Positions 43,856 through 55,378 of a DNA stretch of 64,000 nt are shown here, in pieces. The DNA is from Arion vulgaris. Lineage: Eukaryota; Mollusca; Gastropoda; Stylommatophora; Arionidae. The notes under the pieces are model-generated. The model was given only the letters and a program-made list of their open reading frames with translations, ran no database searches and was not told the DNA's origin. The stretch spans positions 61,343,274 through 61,407,273 of the forward strand of contig CM036758.1 in NCBI GenBank assembly GCA_020796225.1, in the 5' to 3' direction. The translations under genes were made by a program, and so were the position numbers. How positions within the stretch are numbered: position 1 is the first letter of the stretch; each line of letters starts with the position of its first letter.

Positions 43856-44754
43856 GAAGATACATTGCTTTAATTGATAATATAATATCGCATCTGCTGT
43901 TGAATGATATTTGTCTGCGACTTATTTCCTTGCACAACTCTGTATCTATACTTTATTGTAGTCACATGACACTAACTATACAACGAAATGGAAATGGACA
44001 TTGATTGTCGGATATTTAAAATCTACAAATCTAAATACAAAAAAACTTTATCCAGACCAAATTAATTCGTAAGCGGAAAATAAAAATAAAAAACTGGTGA
44101 ATATTTTCTTCGCAAAGGTTGCCAAGACCTGGAGCAAGAAAAGCGTACCCAAAGGGCAAAGACATTTCATTTTTAGTAGCAAATTCAGAATTAAAACCCT
44201 GTTGCAAATTTTCTTTTTACTGGATCTCTGAACAAGAGCTTGAAAACTTGCAATGACTTGCATTATCATTAGAAATTACTCTAAAATCCTCAAATCTGCA
44301 TTTTGAAGCGAAGTCTAATTTTGGGAAGAACCCCGAAAGACAAAGCTATTTGTATGCTAAGAAAACTCCTTTGCCGGTTGTTTACGTGTCCAATTTTTTT
44401 TTTGGAATTTACAACATTGATTGTGCATATTTGAATATACGAATTTAATTGTGTTGTTAGTATGCAAATGTTGTGTATAGTTACAAGTAGTAAATATGTA
44501 TATGAGATTGAGAATTAACGTGGGTATTTGGTTTGTCATTTGTTCGTTTGTTTGTAAACAATGCTAAGTCGAATTTGATGTTGAAAGTGATAGTATTCTG
44601 TAAGTATGATGTAGTTGTTGTTACCAGACATGTGTGTGTAAACGTGTGATAGACAGCACATTCATTTGTTTACTGTTTGTGTATCTGGATAGTTCTATTT
44701 GTTATCTTCTCTGTTCTACGTTTGTGTCATGGGACGAGTATACAAATATACATC
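43856..44754. other. No feature recognised (AT-rich)
   Basis: Several short frames on both strands, none with a recognisable motif. A partial L1-like block starts at about 44755. Confidence 0.4.
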
Positions 44755-45010
44755 CAGAAGGAACTCAGAATCAAAGAAAACTGGATAATGCTACAAATAA
44801 GAATAAGAAAATTGAAGAATTTTGAACATATAAAGAGACAATGAACCGCAGGGACAGCGAAATAAGTGGAGGCAGAGAAATACATGGAGACGAGATTTAG
44901 AGGCAGAGATCAACAATATAAAGAAAAGCTGGAGGGAGCTGCAGGAGATAGCTAGAGATAGGAAGATTTGGCATGATCTGGTTGAGGCATATACCCAATC
45001 CAGGTTAAAC

Positions 45011-45041
<31 letters not shown>

Positions 45042-45245
45042 AGGGTTGGAGAAGACCTTCATGGAAGGAGACATCCCGGCAAAGAGGAGAAGAGGAAGAC
45101 TACGGAGAAGATGGATTCAGGATGTAACTGATGGTTTGAACATGACGGTGATAGAGGCGGAACATCTGGTCTATGAGAGAAAGTCCATAGGACTGTTATA
45201 TTAAGGGTCGTAAAGTTATGTTAACGGACAAGCGTTCTGATGATG
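44755..45245 (+). mobile_element. LINE L1 tail, interrupted by LINE L11
   Basis: L1 text QKELRIKENWIMLQIRIRKL is broken at about 44843 and resumes at about 45041 with GLEKTFMEGDIPAKRRRGR, RRRWIQDVTDGLNMTVIEAE, HLVYERK. Ends near GATGATGATGATAAT. Confidence 0.78.
44843..45040 (+). mobile_element. LINE C-terminal fragment L11, nested in L1
   Basis: Reads QRNTWRRDLEAEINNIKKSW, RELQEIARDRKIWHDLVEAY, TQSRLNRQR and a (GA)n end at 45013-45040. A different LINE inserted into the L1 tail; its frame is intact to the tail. Confidence 0.78.
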
Positions 45246-45324
45246 ATGATAATTTGGCTTCATTTCTAAAAGATCTAACATATCTGGTTGCTGGCTTTAT
45301 GCGTATCCGTGTAAGACGATAATC

Positions 45325-45470
45325 GAGACTGATTGATTGATAGGAGCATAATCATGGCACTTCAGTGAATAACCATGCGTACTATACTATCTTTATTACA
45401 CATGAAGATCTCAGCGACAGTGCACAAACTCCATAGCACCGGCGACACTCTCTGATACAATAATATATTC
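45325..45470 (-). mobile_element. SINE family I
   Basis: GATTGATTGATAGGAGCATA start and CAGTGCACAAACTCCATAGC near its head. Confidence 0.72.
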
Positions 45471-45639
45471 AATTACATTTATTTTAAAACTACTTATATT
45501 GAAGATAATTAAATGCACAGTTTATGCTTGTGTGAGTATACTTTTTGTATTTATCCGTTCTGTGTATATTTTCTTCTGAGCTCTGTTGCCATTACATTTA
45601 TTTTACTATTTTTCTTTTCTCTTATTTTGTTTTGTCTCA

Positions 45640-45770
45640 CAGCATCAGGATAAGAAGAGATTTCTACGACGAACTTGTGTGAGCTTAATGAAAAGTGCTA
45701 TTTTCACTGCTTCTGTTATTTATGTAGTCCACTTTTTACATGGACGACTTTTTTCTTGTTATCCACTGAA
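45640..45770 (-). mobile_element. LINE C-terminal fragment, family L9
   Basis: The plus-strand AGAAGAGATTTCTACGACGA and GCTATTTTCACTGCTTCTGT are the complement of the L9 end. Confidence 0.6.
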
Positions 45771-45789
45771 ACCAACCACTAATAACAGC

Positions 45790-46000
45790 ATACAATAAAA
45801 ATAAATCGGGTACTAGAGCTAAGGGAAGACCAAGTAAAAGATGGATAGACAATATTAAGACCACACTACATAAACACGGATATAGCACAACAAGGGCGGC
45901 TCATCTGGCACTAGAACGCAAAATAAAGCTCCCATCCCTACGCTTAACAGCAAGAATGGACAGCCAACTACATCTTCCACCTGGGAATAGACAATAGACC
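45790..46000 (+). mobile_element. LINE C-terminal fragment, family L10
   Basis: Open frame KGRPSKRWIDNIKTTLHKHG, YSTTRAAHLALERKIKLPSL, RLTARMDSQLHLPPGNRQ, stop. The cleanest L10 end; shows the family's true C-terminus. Confidence 0.82.
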
Positions 46001-46064
46001 TATATTTAACAGATATGGATAATTAAATAATAAACGTTACCTTCTTCTTCTTTACCCTTCGCCC

Positions 46065-46530
46065 CTAGGGAAGCATAGGTCCGCAACCAAGGCCTTCCAA
46101 GCCCGCCTATCCAAGGCCATCTTTTCGAGATCTCGCCACTCTCTCCCCCCTTTTTTTTTTTTGCGTTCCATCTCTAACTCCCGTCTCCAGGTGTTTCTGG
46201 GTTTCCTTACTTCTATTCCCTGGGGGTTCCATCGAGAGCCTGTCTCGCGATTCTATCAGGGGTTTCCTCATGTGTGTCCTATCCATTGCCACCTTCTGCT
46301 CATTATCTCCTGTTCCACCTGCCGTTGTCCTGTCCTATCCCACAGTTCTCTGTTTGTGGTCTTGTCATACCATCTCAAATGGAGTATCCTGCGTAGGCAT
46401 CTATTGATGAATGTCTGCAGCTTTTTGGTGTTCACCTTAGTCGTTCTCCATGTCTCCGCTCCATACAGAAGGACAGACCTGAAATTTGAATTAAATATCA
46501 TTATCTTAGTTTTATTCCTGATCATTCTTG
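46065..46530 (-). mobile_element. LINE RT thumb and C-terminus, family L11
   Basis: The minus strand reads KTKIMIFNSNFRSVLLYGAE, TWRTTKVNTKKLQTFINRCL, RRILHLRWYDKTTNRELWDR, EQEIMSRRWQWIGHT, then in another frame RKPRNTWRRELEMERKKKGG. One frameshift at about 46270; otherwise well kept, so relatively young. Confidence 0.85.
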
Positions 46531-46559
46531 AACTCCATATGTTAATATAATCTAAGTAT

Positions 46560-46780
46560 ATATAAAAATAATTCCTCTCGTACCGTTATACGTTACATAG
46601 GGCCTGCAAGTAATTTCTCCATACACCTATATCCTGAGCATCTCGCTCAATCTCCTTCATGGAACTGAGTCCGATATTTCTTGCCTCTCTCAGCAAAGTT
46701 TGTTTCAGGGTCTCCTTAGGTCGACCTCTCTTTCTTGAACCCTTTGCATCCCACTTCAATGCCTGCTATGTATAATATAT
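46560..46780 (-). mobile_element. LINE C-terminal fragment, family L2 (clean copy)
   Basis: The minus strand reads QALKWDAKGSRKRGRPKETL, KQTLLREARNIGLSSMKEIE, RDAQDIGVWRNYLQALCNV, stop. An intact 60-codon end; use it as the reference for the other L2 tails. Confidence 0.85.
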
Positions 46781-46934
46781 ATATATAAATAAATAAGAAA
46801 TTGTTACTTGATTAAACAAATTGATATACACGTGATATGTGGATACAGTCAATCTAACATGTTTAGGGTGTAGATGTGAATACAGATGTAACGAGAATCT
46901 AATGGTAAGTTCCTGAGTAATATTACATGGATGT

Positions 46935-47098
46935 CTAAAGTCGAACGATTGACTTCATCGAACCGGGTTTCCCAACATGGCTCATTCCGTCTCGCAGAAA
47001 TGGCACGCCACCTGCCGAGAATGTTGCACAAAGCATGAACTGCGTAGCTCCAGCAACAAACCTTTGGATCTTCGACTATGTCTGCAAAGATAACAATT
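46935..47098 (-). mobile_element. SINE family E, head-truncated
   Basis: CGATTGACTTCATCGAACCG through TGCGTAGCTCCAGCAACAAA; the tRNA-like head beyond 47098 is missing. Confidence 0.7.
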
Positions 47099-47109
47099 AG
47101 CACTAAATG

Positions 47110-47430
47110 GGAAGAGATTGGGGAAAGTGATGAAATCAGAGAAATTTCTGGTTAACAACTAATAACACCTGTTACAAGAAAGAGAAGATGGAGATATGTT
47201 GGGCATAAACTGAAAAAAAACGATAACAGAATCACAAAACAGAATTAAAGTGGGATTCAAAATGTTCAAGAAATGAAAAACACAATAAAGAAACCATAGA
47301 GCGAACTTTAGTGATAGAGGTGAGACATGTTGAACTGAATTACATAGACGAGATTGAATGAGTTGTCCATGATAAATGATATGATAAAATTACTTGCAAG
47401 CCCATGTAACATTTAATGGTATAGGAAGAG
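47110..47430 (+). mobile_element. LINE C-terminal fragment, family L2
   Basis: GTTACAAGAAAGAGAAGATG, AGATATGTTGGGCATAAACT, distal AACATTTAATGGTATAGGAA. Worn. Confidence 0.68.
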
Positions 47431-47454
47431 CATATATAATAATAATTGCATTGT

Positions 47455-47870
47455 TGGTTTGGTCAACAAAGTCGACCACGAAGTGACCTCTCCGTGACGC
47501 ATGCCTGGGCGATTTTTATGGAGTAGCTGAGTTGCCCAAGCGTCAACTATCCTCTCTCGACCTCGCTGATAGCATCCAGAGGAGTGCAAGCACGACATCT
47601 GGTATCAGTTCGGTTGCAGAAGCTGCCGGTAGGACATCACTTGATGCCTGTCCGCCTTAGGGGCTCCGCTCTGGATTTTCTGTTTGGGTTTACTCCCATA
47701 GCGTTTGCCTCTCTCGAGGCTCCCACAAGGCAGTGGGGCTATTTGCCCATAGCTGGGGTCTGGATCTTGGATATCAGGGTAAATCCACTGATATCACAAG
47801 TCTGGGGGTCAGACCTCACCGAGATTTTTGTCGGTTAACTCCCCATGGACACACACACAAAACAAAATCC
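47455..47870. repeat. Dispersed repeat K, copy 1
   Basis: About 400 bp shared with 56195-56640: TATGGAGTAGCTGAGTTGCC, AGCACGACATCTGGTATCAG, GTGGGGCTATTTGCCCATAG. GC-richer than its surroundings. Minus frames (SCLHSSGCYQRGRERIVDAW and relatives) are conserved between the copies, so part may once have coded; not recognised. Confidence 0.72.
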
Positions 47871-49089
47871 TGACCTAGGGAGTCCATCTCCCTAGGCGAG
47901 CCATTGCCCTGTTAGCCTTTGACCTCACGGTCAAAGTTTCCCGGTCTACACCGCTGGGAGGTGGGGTTGACTTGTGTGTTCTGAGGGTCATCAGCAGGCT
48001 ACTAATTTCACTTTTCGCCCCTCCTAAGAGAGACTAGCCGATCCCAACACTGCCAATGCAGGGCTAGGCTCAAGACACAATTGCATTAAAAGATCATTAA
48101 AGAGTGTGTATCATACGATACGATACGGAACGACCTTACCAAGGCAGGAAATCTGCTAGAGATGTTGCACTTCACTAATCAGAATTGGCCGTAAAAGTAC
48201 CCATGGTACAAGGACTCAAGGTAAGTGTTTCATGACAACAGGTTTCCTGTAACGATCACACTTGAAGGATCTAATCTTCAAGTACCTCTAGAGACGGGGG
48301 GACACCAGTAAAATGGTAAGCAGGCTTCACGCAAAACTCAATCAGAAGCGCAGTACCAGCCGTCATGATTTCCGCCTGAATTGACAGCGAGTGAACGCAA
48401 AGAAGAAAATGAAGATAACGCAGTAATAATAAATAGCGAAACTATTGCTGAAACTATAACTGATAGTCAATGAAAATTCGTAACTAATGATGTCTCATAC
48501 ATCATCTTCTGACACCATCTAGTATTGTCATTGTGATGTTTGTTGGGTAATGCAAAACTCTGCTATTAGTTTCTATTCTGCCATTTTCGGCAGGACATTA
48601 ACGACGACCTAGAAACCGTTTATCTATAATTGACTTCCAAACGATTGCCTTATCAATTATCACTTACGTAAGCAAGCTACGCACCAGGCATGCCATTTAC
48701 TCAACAAATAGATTACAAATTACGCCCCAGAGAGATAATTTTAGAAATATAAATTGATAACGTTGGATCAATTTAATCAAGATATATCTCCACATCCACC
48801 GTTGTCCCAGAATGAAAACATGCGCATATATCCACACATATATAAACATCCATAATAAAATGGATTAATTGGATTCATTCAATGAGGGGGAAAGAAATTA
48901 ATTTGTTTCTTTTGTGGAAAATTATTGCTTGAAATTATCGACCAATGAACATATTCATGGAATAATTTTATATAACTTGTTTAGTAAATCAAGCAAATAT
49001 TTATTGATAAAGCAGGTACTAATTTTGTAACAGATTCTTCAGAGAGAGAGAGAGAGGTCTTTAACCAGCAAGTCAAAGGAACCATCAGG
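47871..49089. other. No gene recognised; possible repeat remnants
   Basis: 47880-48060 looks like an extension of repeat K (CTCCCTAGGCGAGCCATTGC). 48190-48420 has family C-like ends (AGAATTGGCCGTAAAAGTAC, GAACGCAAAGAAGAAAATG). 48420-49090 is AT-rich with nothing recognised except a short (AG)n at 49043. Confidence 0.4.
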
Positions 49090-49300
49090 CTGCATACCTT
49101 TGTGGCGTAGATGTTAGGTGTTCGTCTTTCGTGCAAAAGGTACCGGGTTCGATCCCTTGTAGAGCCAACTGGATATTTTCCATAGATCGTGATCTCAGAG
49201 TGGGTGAGATCGAGTTCCTAGTCATATCGGAGACGGACGATAAAACGTAGGTCCTGTGTTTAATTTGAGCACGTAAAAGAACCCTTGACAGTTCTTCTTT
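49090..49300 (+). mobile_element. tRNA-derived SINE, family J
   Basis: Best head of the family: GTGGCGTAGATGTTAGGTG and B-box GGTTCGATCCC. Ends AAAGAACCCTTGACAGTTC. Confidence 0.82.
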
Positions 49301-49620
49301 TTCTCCGTTCTCACTAGATTGGGATTTCGGATTCTCTAATAAAGGCAGCCGTCTGCCTCAGATTATCAGCTACGCCATACAGTTTGTCTTGGACGCTAGT
49401 GTAAGTGGGTCACCTCTTTCTGTTCAAGTCTGCATACGTGGGCAGTTCTGTAGGATATAATTCTATGATTTCTGCTTCCCCGTTTGTGCCGACCTCTTCC
49501 AGCAGTAAGTTTGGCCACCCTCGTGATGGTAGCTCTGACATTCTTACTGCGTGGCTAAATCTTCGAGGCAGATTGGCGACCGTAGAATCCGTTATCCCAT
49601 TCCTCATTGTGAGGGTGGTT
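49300..49620 (-). mobile_element. LINE C-terminal fragment, family L6e
   Basis: The minus strand ends YTSVQDKLYGVADNLRQTAA, FIRESEIPI, stop. Upstream ELPSRGWPNLLLEEVGTNGE is open but not assigned to a domain. The same 3' end recurs at 63945-64000. Confidence 0.68.
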
Positions 49621-49649
49621 GCACCATGTTATGCACCTTAGGCATGGTC

Positions 49650-49790
49650 ATCCGTTTTCTGCAAGCATTTGTTTCGGGTTAGCATTCCTAGCGGACACGT
49701 GCATCCGATTTCAACCAAACCTCCTTAGCCGTCTCTTACGACATGCGTGGCAGATAACAGTGGTTCTATTCTTTACAGTTCAAAATCAGA
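49650..49790 (-). repeat. Dispersed repeat family C, partial
   Basis: CGTGCATCCGATTTCAACC and ACGACATGCGTGGCAGATAA match the distal part of 14140-14400. Confidence 0.65.
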
Positions 49791-49869
49791 ATAACAGGAT
49801 GGATAAACCGCTGTCTGGGAAATATTCATTAGAAAAGTTAAAATAAAATTATTACAAAATATTTTCACC

Positions 49870-50018
49870 ATCTTCAAAATTACATCGGGAACCCTCGCCG
49901 GTGCTACGGAGTTCGTGCACTGCAGCTGATATCTTTCGATGTAAGAAAGAGATTAGAGCACACATGGTCACTCACCGAAATACCAAGTTGATGGTAATAT
50001 CAATCAATCAATCAATCA
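49870..50018 (+). mobile_element. SINE family I with (AATC)n tail
   Basis: CCTCGCCGGTGCTACGGAGT, then ATCAATCAATCAATCAATC at the end. The cleanest copy. Confidence 0.8.
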
Positions 50019-51029
50019 ACACTTTGATATTTGTTGGGAGGGACTGAGCACTTATGGATCTACCGGGAGGGTTGTGATGTCTGTTCAGTAGCCAAAAGCA
50101 AATAATCAATTATTATCCGACCATGATCTCGGTATTTTTTAGTTAGAAAATCAGTCGTTTAACTGTTGAAGAGTGAATGTTATTGGGCAAAAATTCAGTA
50201 AAGTTGGTATTATGACCTTGACATGTTTAACAATCATTGACACCTGATCTTACCTGCATGTATCAACATACCAAGAACAGTATAACCTTTTGTAGCAACA
50301 TTAAACAAAACAGCGATACTTTAAAGCAATGAAAAAGAAATCCAAATGTATAGTTTGCCAACAAATATATACATAATGCGTTTGTGTGTGTGTGTGTGTT
50401 ATTGTGTATCCGTCTATTACTGTTGGTCATTGCTTGATTGGGGATGTTGAGGACTATGATGCGAGGAGCAAGGTGCTCTCCCATGTTGTTCCAAATGTGA
50501 TAGGTCTGTTTACCGCGTAGATCGATCGATATATTTTACAGAGATAACTGTTCTTAAAGTAAAACTGTTGTTACTGCTTGTAAAACCGTTGTTTAATGCG
50601 GTGTTGCACAAACTTTGCTTGTGCCTGTGTAATGTAATGGCAGCTTAGCTAGTGCAATCGCCACGACCTGTTCAGGTTATGATTTTTTCAATGCCCCGAA
50701 AAAACAATTTCTGGTGTTTCAGAAGAATTCCGGCAAGGAGAGTGATTTTTCATTCTCAGTAAACTAAACATGGAAATGATGCTTCAGGATTTAATATAGT
50801 AACAATATAGTAGCAATATAGTAAAACAATTCAGTAACAAAAAGGTTATAAAATAAGCAAGAACATGTTTACACACACACAAATACAAGTAGGTTTAAGA
50901 TAAAAATGAACACGTCGATAGGCTTGCAGGTATTGCTGCTGTACAGAGTGGGCGAGCAATGGACAAGTGAATTAATTTTGCAGAAGATACTGTAGTTTAC
51001 AAATAGTGAACTACAACACAACATACAGC
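50019..51029. other. No feature recognised
   Basis: AT-rich; a (GT)n run at about 50382-50399 and AATATAGTA repeats near 50800-50830. No supported frame. Confidence 0.4.
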
Positions 51030-52345
51030 AAGAATTCCGACAACTGCTGGTTATCAGATAAGAACACTAGGGTGACAAATTAAAATGTAAACAACAAAGA
51101 CGTCCAAATACCACAACTAGAAAACTTATGAAGGAATTGGAATAATGAATGCAGATAATATCGAATAAAGTATAACAAAAACAAATGCATAAAACTAGAA
51201 AATTTTAGAGAGAAAAATAAGAATAGAATCTTAGTGAAATATAAACAATACATCAGATTATACAATAATTAGCAGGAAGAAAACACTACTACTGACAGAA
51301 CGCTCAAGAGAAGCACTTAGCCCAGGCTGCTCAAGAGACAAAAATAGCATAACTGATTCTCAAGAACAACAGTATCGACATGATCAAGAATACATGATCG
51401 GATATGACCTGAAGGAGTAATGGCGTGACATTGAGTGGTTGGACTCAAGGTATATGCTCATTGGCATACTTTTAGAGATGTATTAATGTATCAGGCATGT
51501 TTTCTGTCTACATTAGTGCGACTGTGATGGTTTAATTAATAGATGGTTCATTGAGATAAGCATTGATTTGCATGTATCTATCGTCAATAGAAGTCGTCCA
51601 TAAGGAAAAGATAAGTACGCATCTGACCACAAGCATACTGTTGAGCACTATGAGGACCAGGACAGTGCCAAAATAAAGTCTGGATATTGGACAGGCGACT
51701 GTGTAAACCCTATCACAAGACAATCGCCTCTGTCAGACACCAAATAGATAGTTGGTTAACAAGAAGTGAAGAGTTAAAGAAGAAGAAAATCATCGTAATG
51801 CTTCTATCTCTTGTTCTCTAATCATGTTTTGGCTAAGCGTGATAGAATGCAAGAAGAGTTATTTAAGTATGTATGTGTGAATAAACAATGATCCTTCTCA
51901 TATCTCTTAGATCAACCTTTTTCGTAAGCCTTTCTTTGCCATTCTCGCATGCTCTTGAGCACTTCTGTTGGCCTTTGATAGTGTGACGATCCATTTATTT
52001 GGAGCTTAAGCAGATCTCATTTATTTTATATGTAGGCGCTATGCCAGGGGCTTGGCCTCAAGGCCTATCATCGAGTTCAGAAAATCAGCTGCAAGCAGGT
52101 TGCCTACCAGTCGCATAGGACAATACACACTGAAAGAGTAAAGCTTACTCGTTATTACTCTACCACCCATACAAGAACGCCATGGTGAAAATGTTTTGTT
52201 TTGGCTCTGTCATCTCAATTAGATCATGATATAACGCAGAATTGTCTTCCTAACTATTTCCCTGGGTCTTACAGACGGACAGAGTCTTCAAGGATATGTT
52301 GGTACCAGTCGCCTTAAGTCAATATCAGACTCATTTTGGCACTGT
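51030..52345. repeat. Corrupted copy (A) of the segment at 53300-55065
   Basis: Collinear with copy B through several unrelated nested units (L12 tail, a GACAGAA...TCAAGAGAAGCACT block, repeat B, L9 tail, CTATGCCAGGGGC, GCCTTAAGT.AATATCA). It is shorter (about 1.3 against 1.8 kb) with small deletions every few to tens of bases. The family B part in copy B matches other B copies well, the part in copy A barely. See findings. Confidence 0.7.
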
Positions 52346-52752
52346 CCAGTGTGGTCGTCGGCGTTGCAACACGTGTGCTATGTATACAGACGCGTACTGT
52401 ATCTTTCCTTTAGGCAGTTTCTTATTGACGATGGGTTCACATGCGAGTCCCGTAATCTTATCTATGCCATTATCTGTAAGCGGTGTAACAAGGCTTATAT
52501 CGGCGAGACAGGCAAGAGGCTCAGTGACCGATTCGCCCAACACTTACGCGACATACGCCAATGCTCTGTGACCCTGTAGCCACCCATTTCAATGATACTG
52601 GCCATTTAGGTGCTCACGATGTCAAGGTCACAGCCATCCGATCATGTTCCTCGGATGATCGCAGTCGATTTGCTCTGGAGAATCGGTTGATTTCTTTGTA
52701 TGGTACCTTGCGACCACGCAGGCTCAACGTATTACATTCTTATGCTTCTTAG
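52296..52752 (+). pseudogene. Penelope-like element, GIY-YIG endonuclease remnant
   Basis: Three frames join end to end: a Cys-rich linker CGRRRCNTC, then FTCESRNLIYAIICKRCNKA, YIGETGKRLSDRFAQHLRDI, then VATHFNDTGHLGAHDVKVTA, RFALENRLISLYGTLRPRRL, ending HSYAS and stop. IYAI...AYIG is the GIY-YIG core, R in LSDRFAQH and E in ALENRL fit the catalytic Arg and Glu. The CxxC linker plus GIY-YIG is the C-terminal arrangement of Penelope-like retroelements. Two frameshifts (about 52430 and 52560); the RT part is missing, so nonfunctional. Confidence 0.88.
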
Positions 52753-52900
52753 TACTTTCTCTTCCATGCTTTGTAATCTATATGGGTATATGTTGCATGT
52801 ATTCATGTTATATTCCATTCTTATGCTTCTTAGTACTTTCTCTTCCCTGCTTTGTAATCTATATGGGTATATGTTGCATGTATTCAAGTTATATATTTAC
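52738..52900. repeat. 81-bp direct duplication after the Penelope stop codon
   Basis: TATGCTTCTTAGTACTTTCT starts at 52741 and 52822; the two units are nearly identical. They lie in the element's 3' noncoding part. Confidence 0.88.
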
Positions 52901-53065
52901 TAGATGTTTCATTGTTTCTTTTCCTTTCTATTTCTAGTTTTTATGTGTGTTTTTGTGTTACATTTATTTCGTTATTCGTTTTATTCCAGATTTTCCTTAG
53001 ATACGTTTGTATTTGGTCGTCCATTTGTGTTTCATTTTAATTTGTCACTCCTGTTTGTTCGTTTG

Positions 53066-53096
53066 CTTGATAAAGGCCTTGTTGGTCGAAACGTTG
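53066..53096 (+). ncRNA. Hammerhead-ribozyme-like motif in a Penelope end
   Basis: TTGATAA, a small stem GGCC/GGTC, then GAAAC follow the hammerhead order CUGAUGA - helix II - GAAA. Compared with the consensus, C3 is U and G8 is A. Those two bases pair in the active fold, so the pair may be compensated as U-A. Penelope-like elements are known to carry hammerheads in their terminal repeats. The same variant occurs at 40418-40446. Self-cleavage is not shown. Confidence 0.5.
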
Positions 53097-53209
53097 CTGT
53101 ATTTTGTCATTGTTTTTGTAATTTGTAAAACTACAGTACTTTGTAATTACGTGTTTTGCCAATCAAATAGTTTACTGCAGTTCCATATATATATACTGAA
53201 TGGCAAGCA

Positions 53210-53480
53210 ATGGACATGGTTGATATTATAATTTCGCTAGGGAAGAAATGACGTTTACATGATTCAAGTAATAGTGGTGAATCTACAACATTAACCATAC
53301 GGTAAGAATTCCAAGACAAGTGTGGTTTAGCTAAATAAGAACACTATGCTGGTAGCTAAAGAAGAATAGTAAACCAACAAAGAACCGGGTCGTTAGTCGC
53401 TACACACTGAGAGACATACTTATGGAATAATTGGTTAGATGTTCAGTGATGATGATCTGATGACTAACGCATCAACAAAA
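53210..53480 (+). mobile_element. LINE family L12 tail fragment
   Basis: Matches 10830-11060 in reverse complement: GTGGTGAATCTACAACATTA, AGTAAACCAACAAAGAACCG, CACTGAGAGACATACTTATG. Coding is eroded. Confidence 0.65.
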
Positions 53481-54084
53481 ATACAAGTAGGGGATAAAAA
53501 GGTATGCGGATATCTTCCCACATACTGAGAGACATAATTGGTGATAGCTAGAGGAAAATAGTGACAACAATAGCGAATCTTAGTAGATATCTTCCCGCAT
53601 ACTGAGAGACAGAATTGGTGATGGCTAGAGCAAAATAGTGACAGCAATAGCGAATCTTAGTGAAAATAGAACCAAAGTAAGTCAGATTTTAGACAGATAA
53701 TGTGGTGGAATGACAAACACTCATCTACTGACAGAAACGACCTCAAGAGAAGCACTCAAGTCACTCAGGCTGAAACATAAGAGACAAAAATAGCATAAGT
53801 GAATCGTAGAGAACATACAGTATCGACACATGATCAAAATGAATACCTGCGGATATACCTGAGGGGAGTAATGAAGCGTGACATTGAGTGGAGATTAATG
53901 GACTCAAGGATATGCTCTATTGTGCATACTTTTATGAGATGTATTTAATGTTTATGCAGGCTTTGTTTTTTTCTGTAACAATTTATGTGCGACTGTGATG
54001 GTTTAATTATATATGTTTACTTGTGTTTCTCATTGCATGATTAAAGCTATTGATTTGTAATGTATTCTATTCTCGCTAGTGTGG

Positions 54085-54335
54085 TGGCGGGATCCATAAG
54101 GGAAGCAAAGAATAGTACCACTGCAACCTACAAGGCATATCGTTGGAGGCAACTATGTAGGACCTAGAGAAGCTACCTTAGAATATAAAAAGCATCGTAG
54201 AAATCGGACGTGCTGGCCTACTTGTAAGCGCATAACTGGCACAACGTACAATCGCTCTTAGACTCAGATCACATACAAATCACATATAGTGGTTAACAAG
54301 TAGTCGATATGGAGCGTTCAAAGAAGAAGAAAATA
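54085..54335 (+). repeat. Dispersed repeat family B
   Basis: GGAAGCAAAGAATAGTACCA to GAGCGTTCAAAGAAGAAGAA; (GAA)n tail abuts a TTCTTCTTCTTC run from the L9 tail in opposite orientation. Confidence 0.82.
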
Positions 54336-54344
54336 TCGTATATC

Positions 54345-54580
54345 TTCTTCTTCTTCTTTCTTTTTTTCTCTAATCATGTTTTGTCTTACAGCGTCAGAAC
54401 AAGAAGAGATTTATATATCGTTTTGTGTGCTATTCATAAACAATGTTTTTCATCATATCTCTTAGATCAACCTTTTTCGTATACAGCCTTTTGCTTTGTA
54501 CCCACTGTGTCGGAGTAACATTGCTCTTTGATGTGCACTGGCTGTTGGTACTTTGATATTGTGGCCGATCCATTTAATTT
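54345..54580 (-). mobile_element. LINE C-terminal fragment, family L9
   Basis: AATCATGTTTTGTCTTACAG, AGAAGAGATTTATATATCGT, TTAGATCAACCTTTTTCGTA on the plus strand are the complement of the L9 end. Confidence 0.68.
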
Positions 54581-54689
54581 GTTGACGTTTTAAAGCAGAT
54601 CTTCAATTTATTTATATATATATATGTTGGAGGGCACGGCTATGCCAGGGGCATATAGCCACAGCCTAAGGGCAGAGGGCCTCATACTA

Positions 54690-54890
54690 AACAAGTAGAT
54701 AGGATAGTTAGTAGAAATGAGGTAAGTAGAGACGGTAGAGTTTGCACACCAAAGCTGCGCACTACGAGCAGAATAGCAGCACTAGAACGAGACAAGTTTG
54801 ACGTACGTTAGTTAGTACTGCCTAGCGACGCTGTGACAATAAACAAGAACGACATAAACAGTGGACACGAACGGAAGTGTTTTGTCTGGC
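54690..54890 (+). repeat. Dispersed repeat D, second copy
   Basis: AGAAATGAGGTAAGTAGAGA, ACTACGAGCAGAATAGCAGC, ACGACATAAACAGTGGACAC; the reverse complement lies at 5420-5700. Confidence 0.62.
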
Positions 54891-55378
54891 TGTGTTATAA
54901 CATCAATTAAACATGTATATAAACTGAACAGAATTGTTTCCTTACTTTTAACTATAATCGTGGGGTGCAAGTTAATGTAACGGTGCCACTATCTACCATC
55001 ATATACAAGATATATAATCCAGCGCCTTAAGTAAATATCAACCTCACCAGGGGGTGCTCTTAAACGACACCTCTCCTACAACATATATATTTATATATAT
55101 ATCTTCAATTCTCCATTTATTAATACAATTTTGATTTTAGCAGAGACTGCCAATAGTCCTAAACGTTACATTAAGAGGAAAAATCATTCACAATACAAAA
55201 TAATTAGAATGAGAAGAAAGATACTGCAAGAAAGAACTGATGAGAGTGAGACAGCAAATTAGAAAGACTGATATAAAAGAGCATAGCCAGTGCGAAACTG
55301 TTCAAGGTAGGAATTGTTCTTATGTCCCCGGCTGAACAAACTCCTTGGCCTTACCGGGGAATGGACCCATGTCTCCCG

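Larger units (their letters stand above)
53300..55065. repeat. Copy B of the duplicated segment
   Basis: Better copy, containing L12 tail, a ~75-bp direct duplication at 53508-53660 (CGAATCTTAGT...), repeat B (54085-54335), L9 tail (54345-54580) and repeat D (54690-54890). It diverges from copy A after about 55065, where copy A enters the Penelope remnant. Confidence 0.7.
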
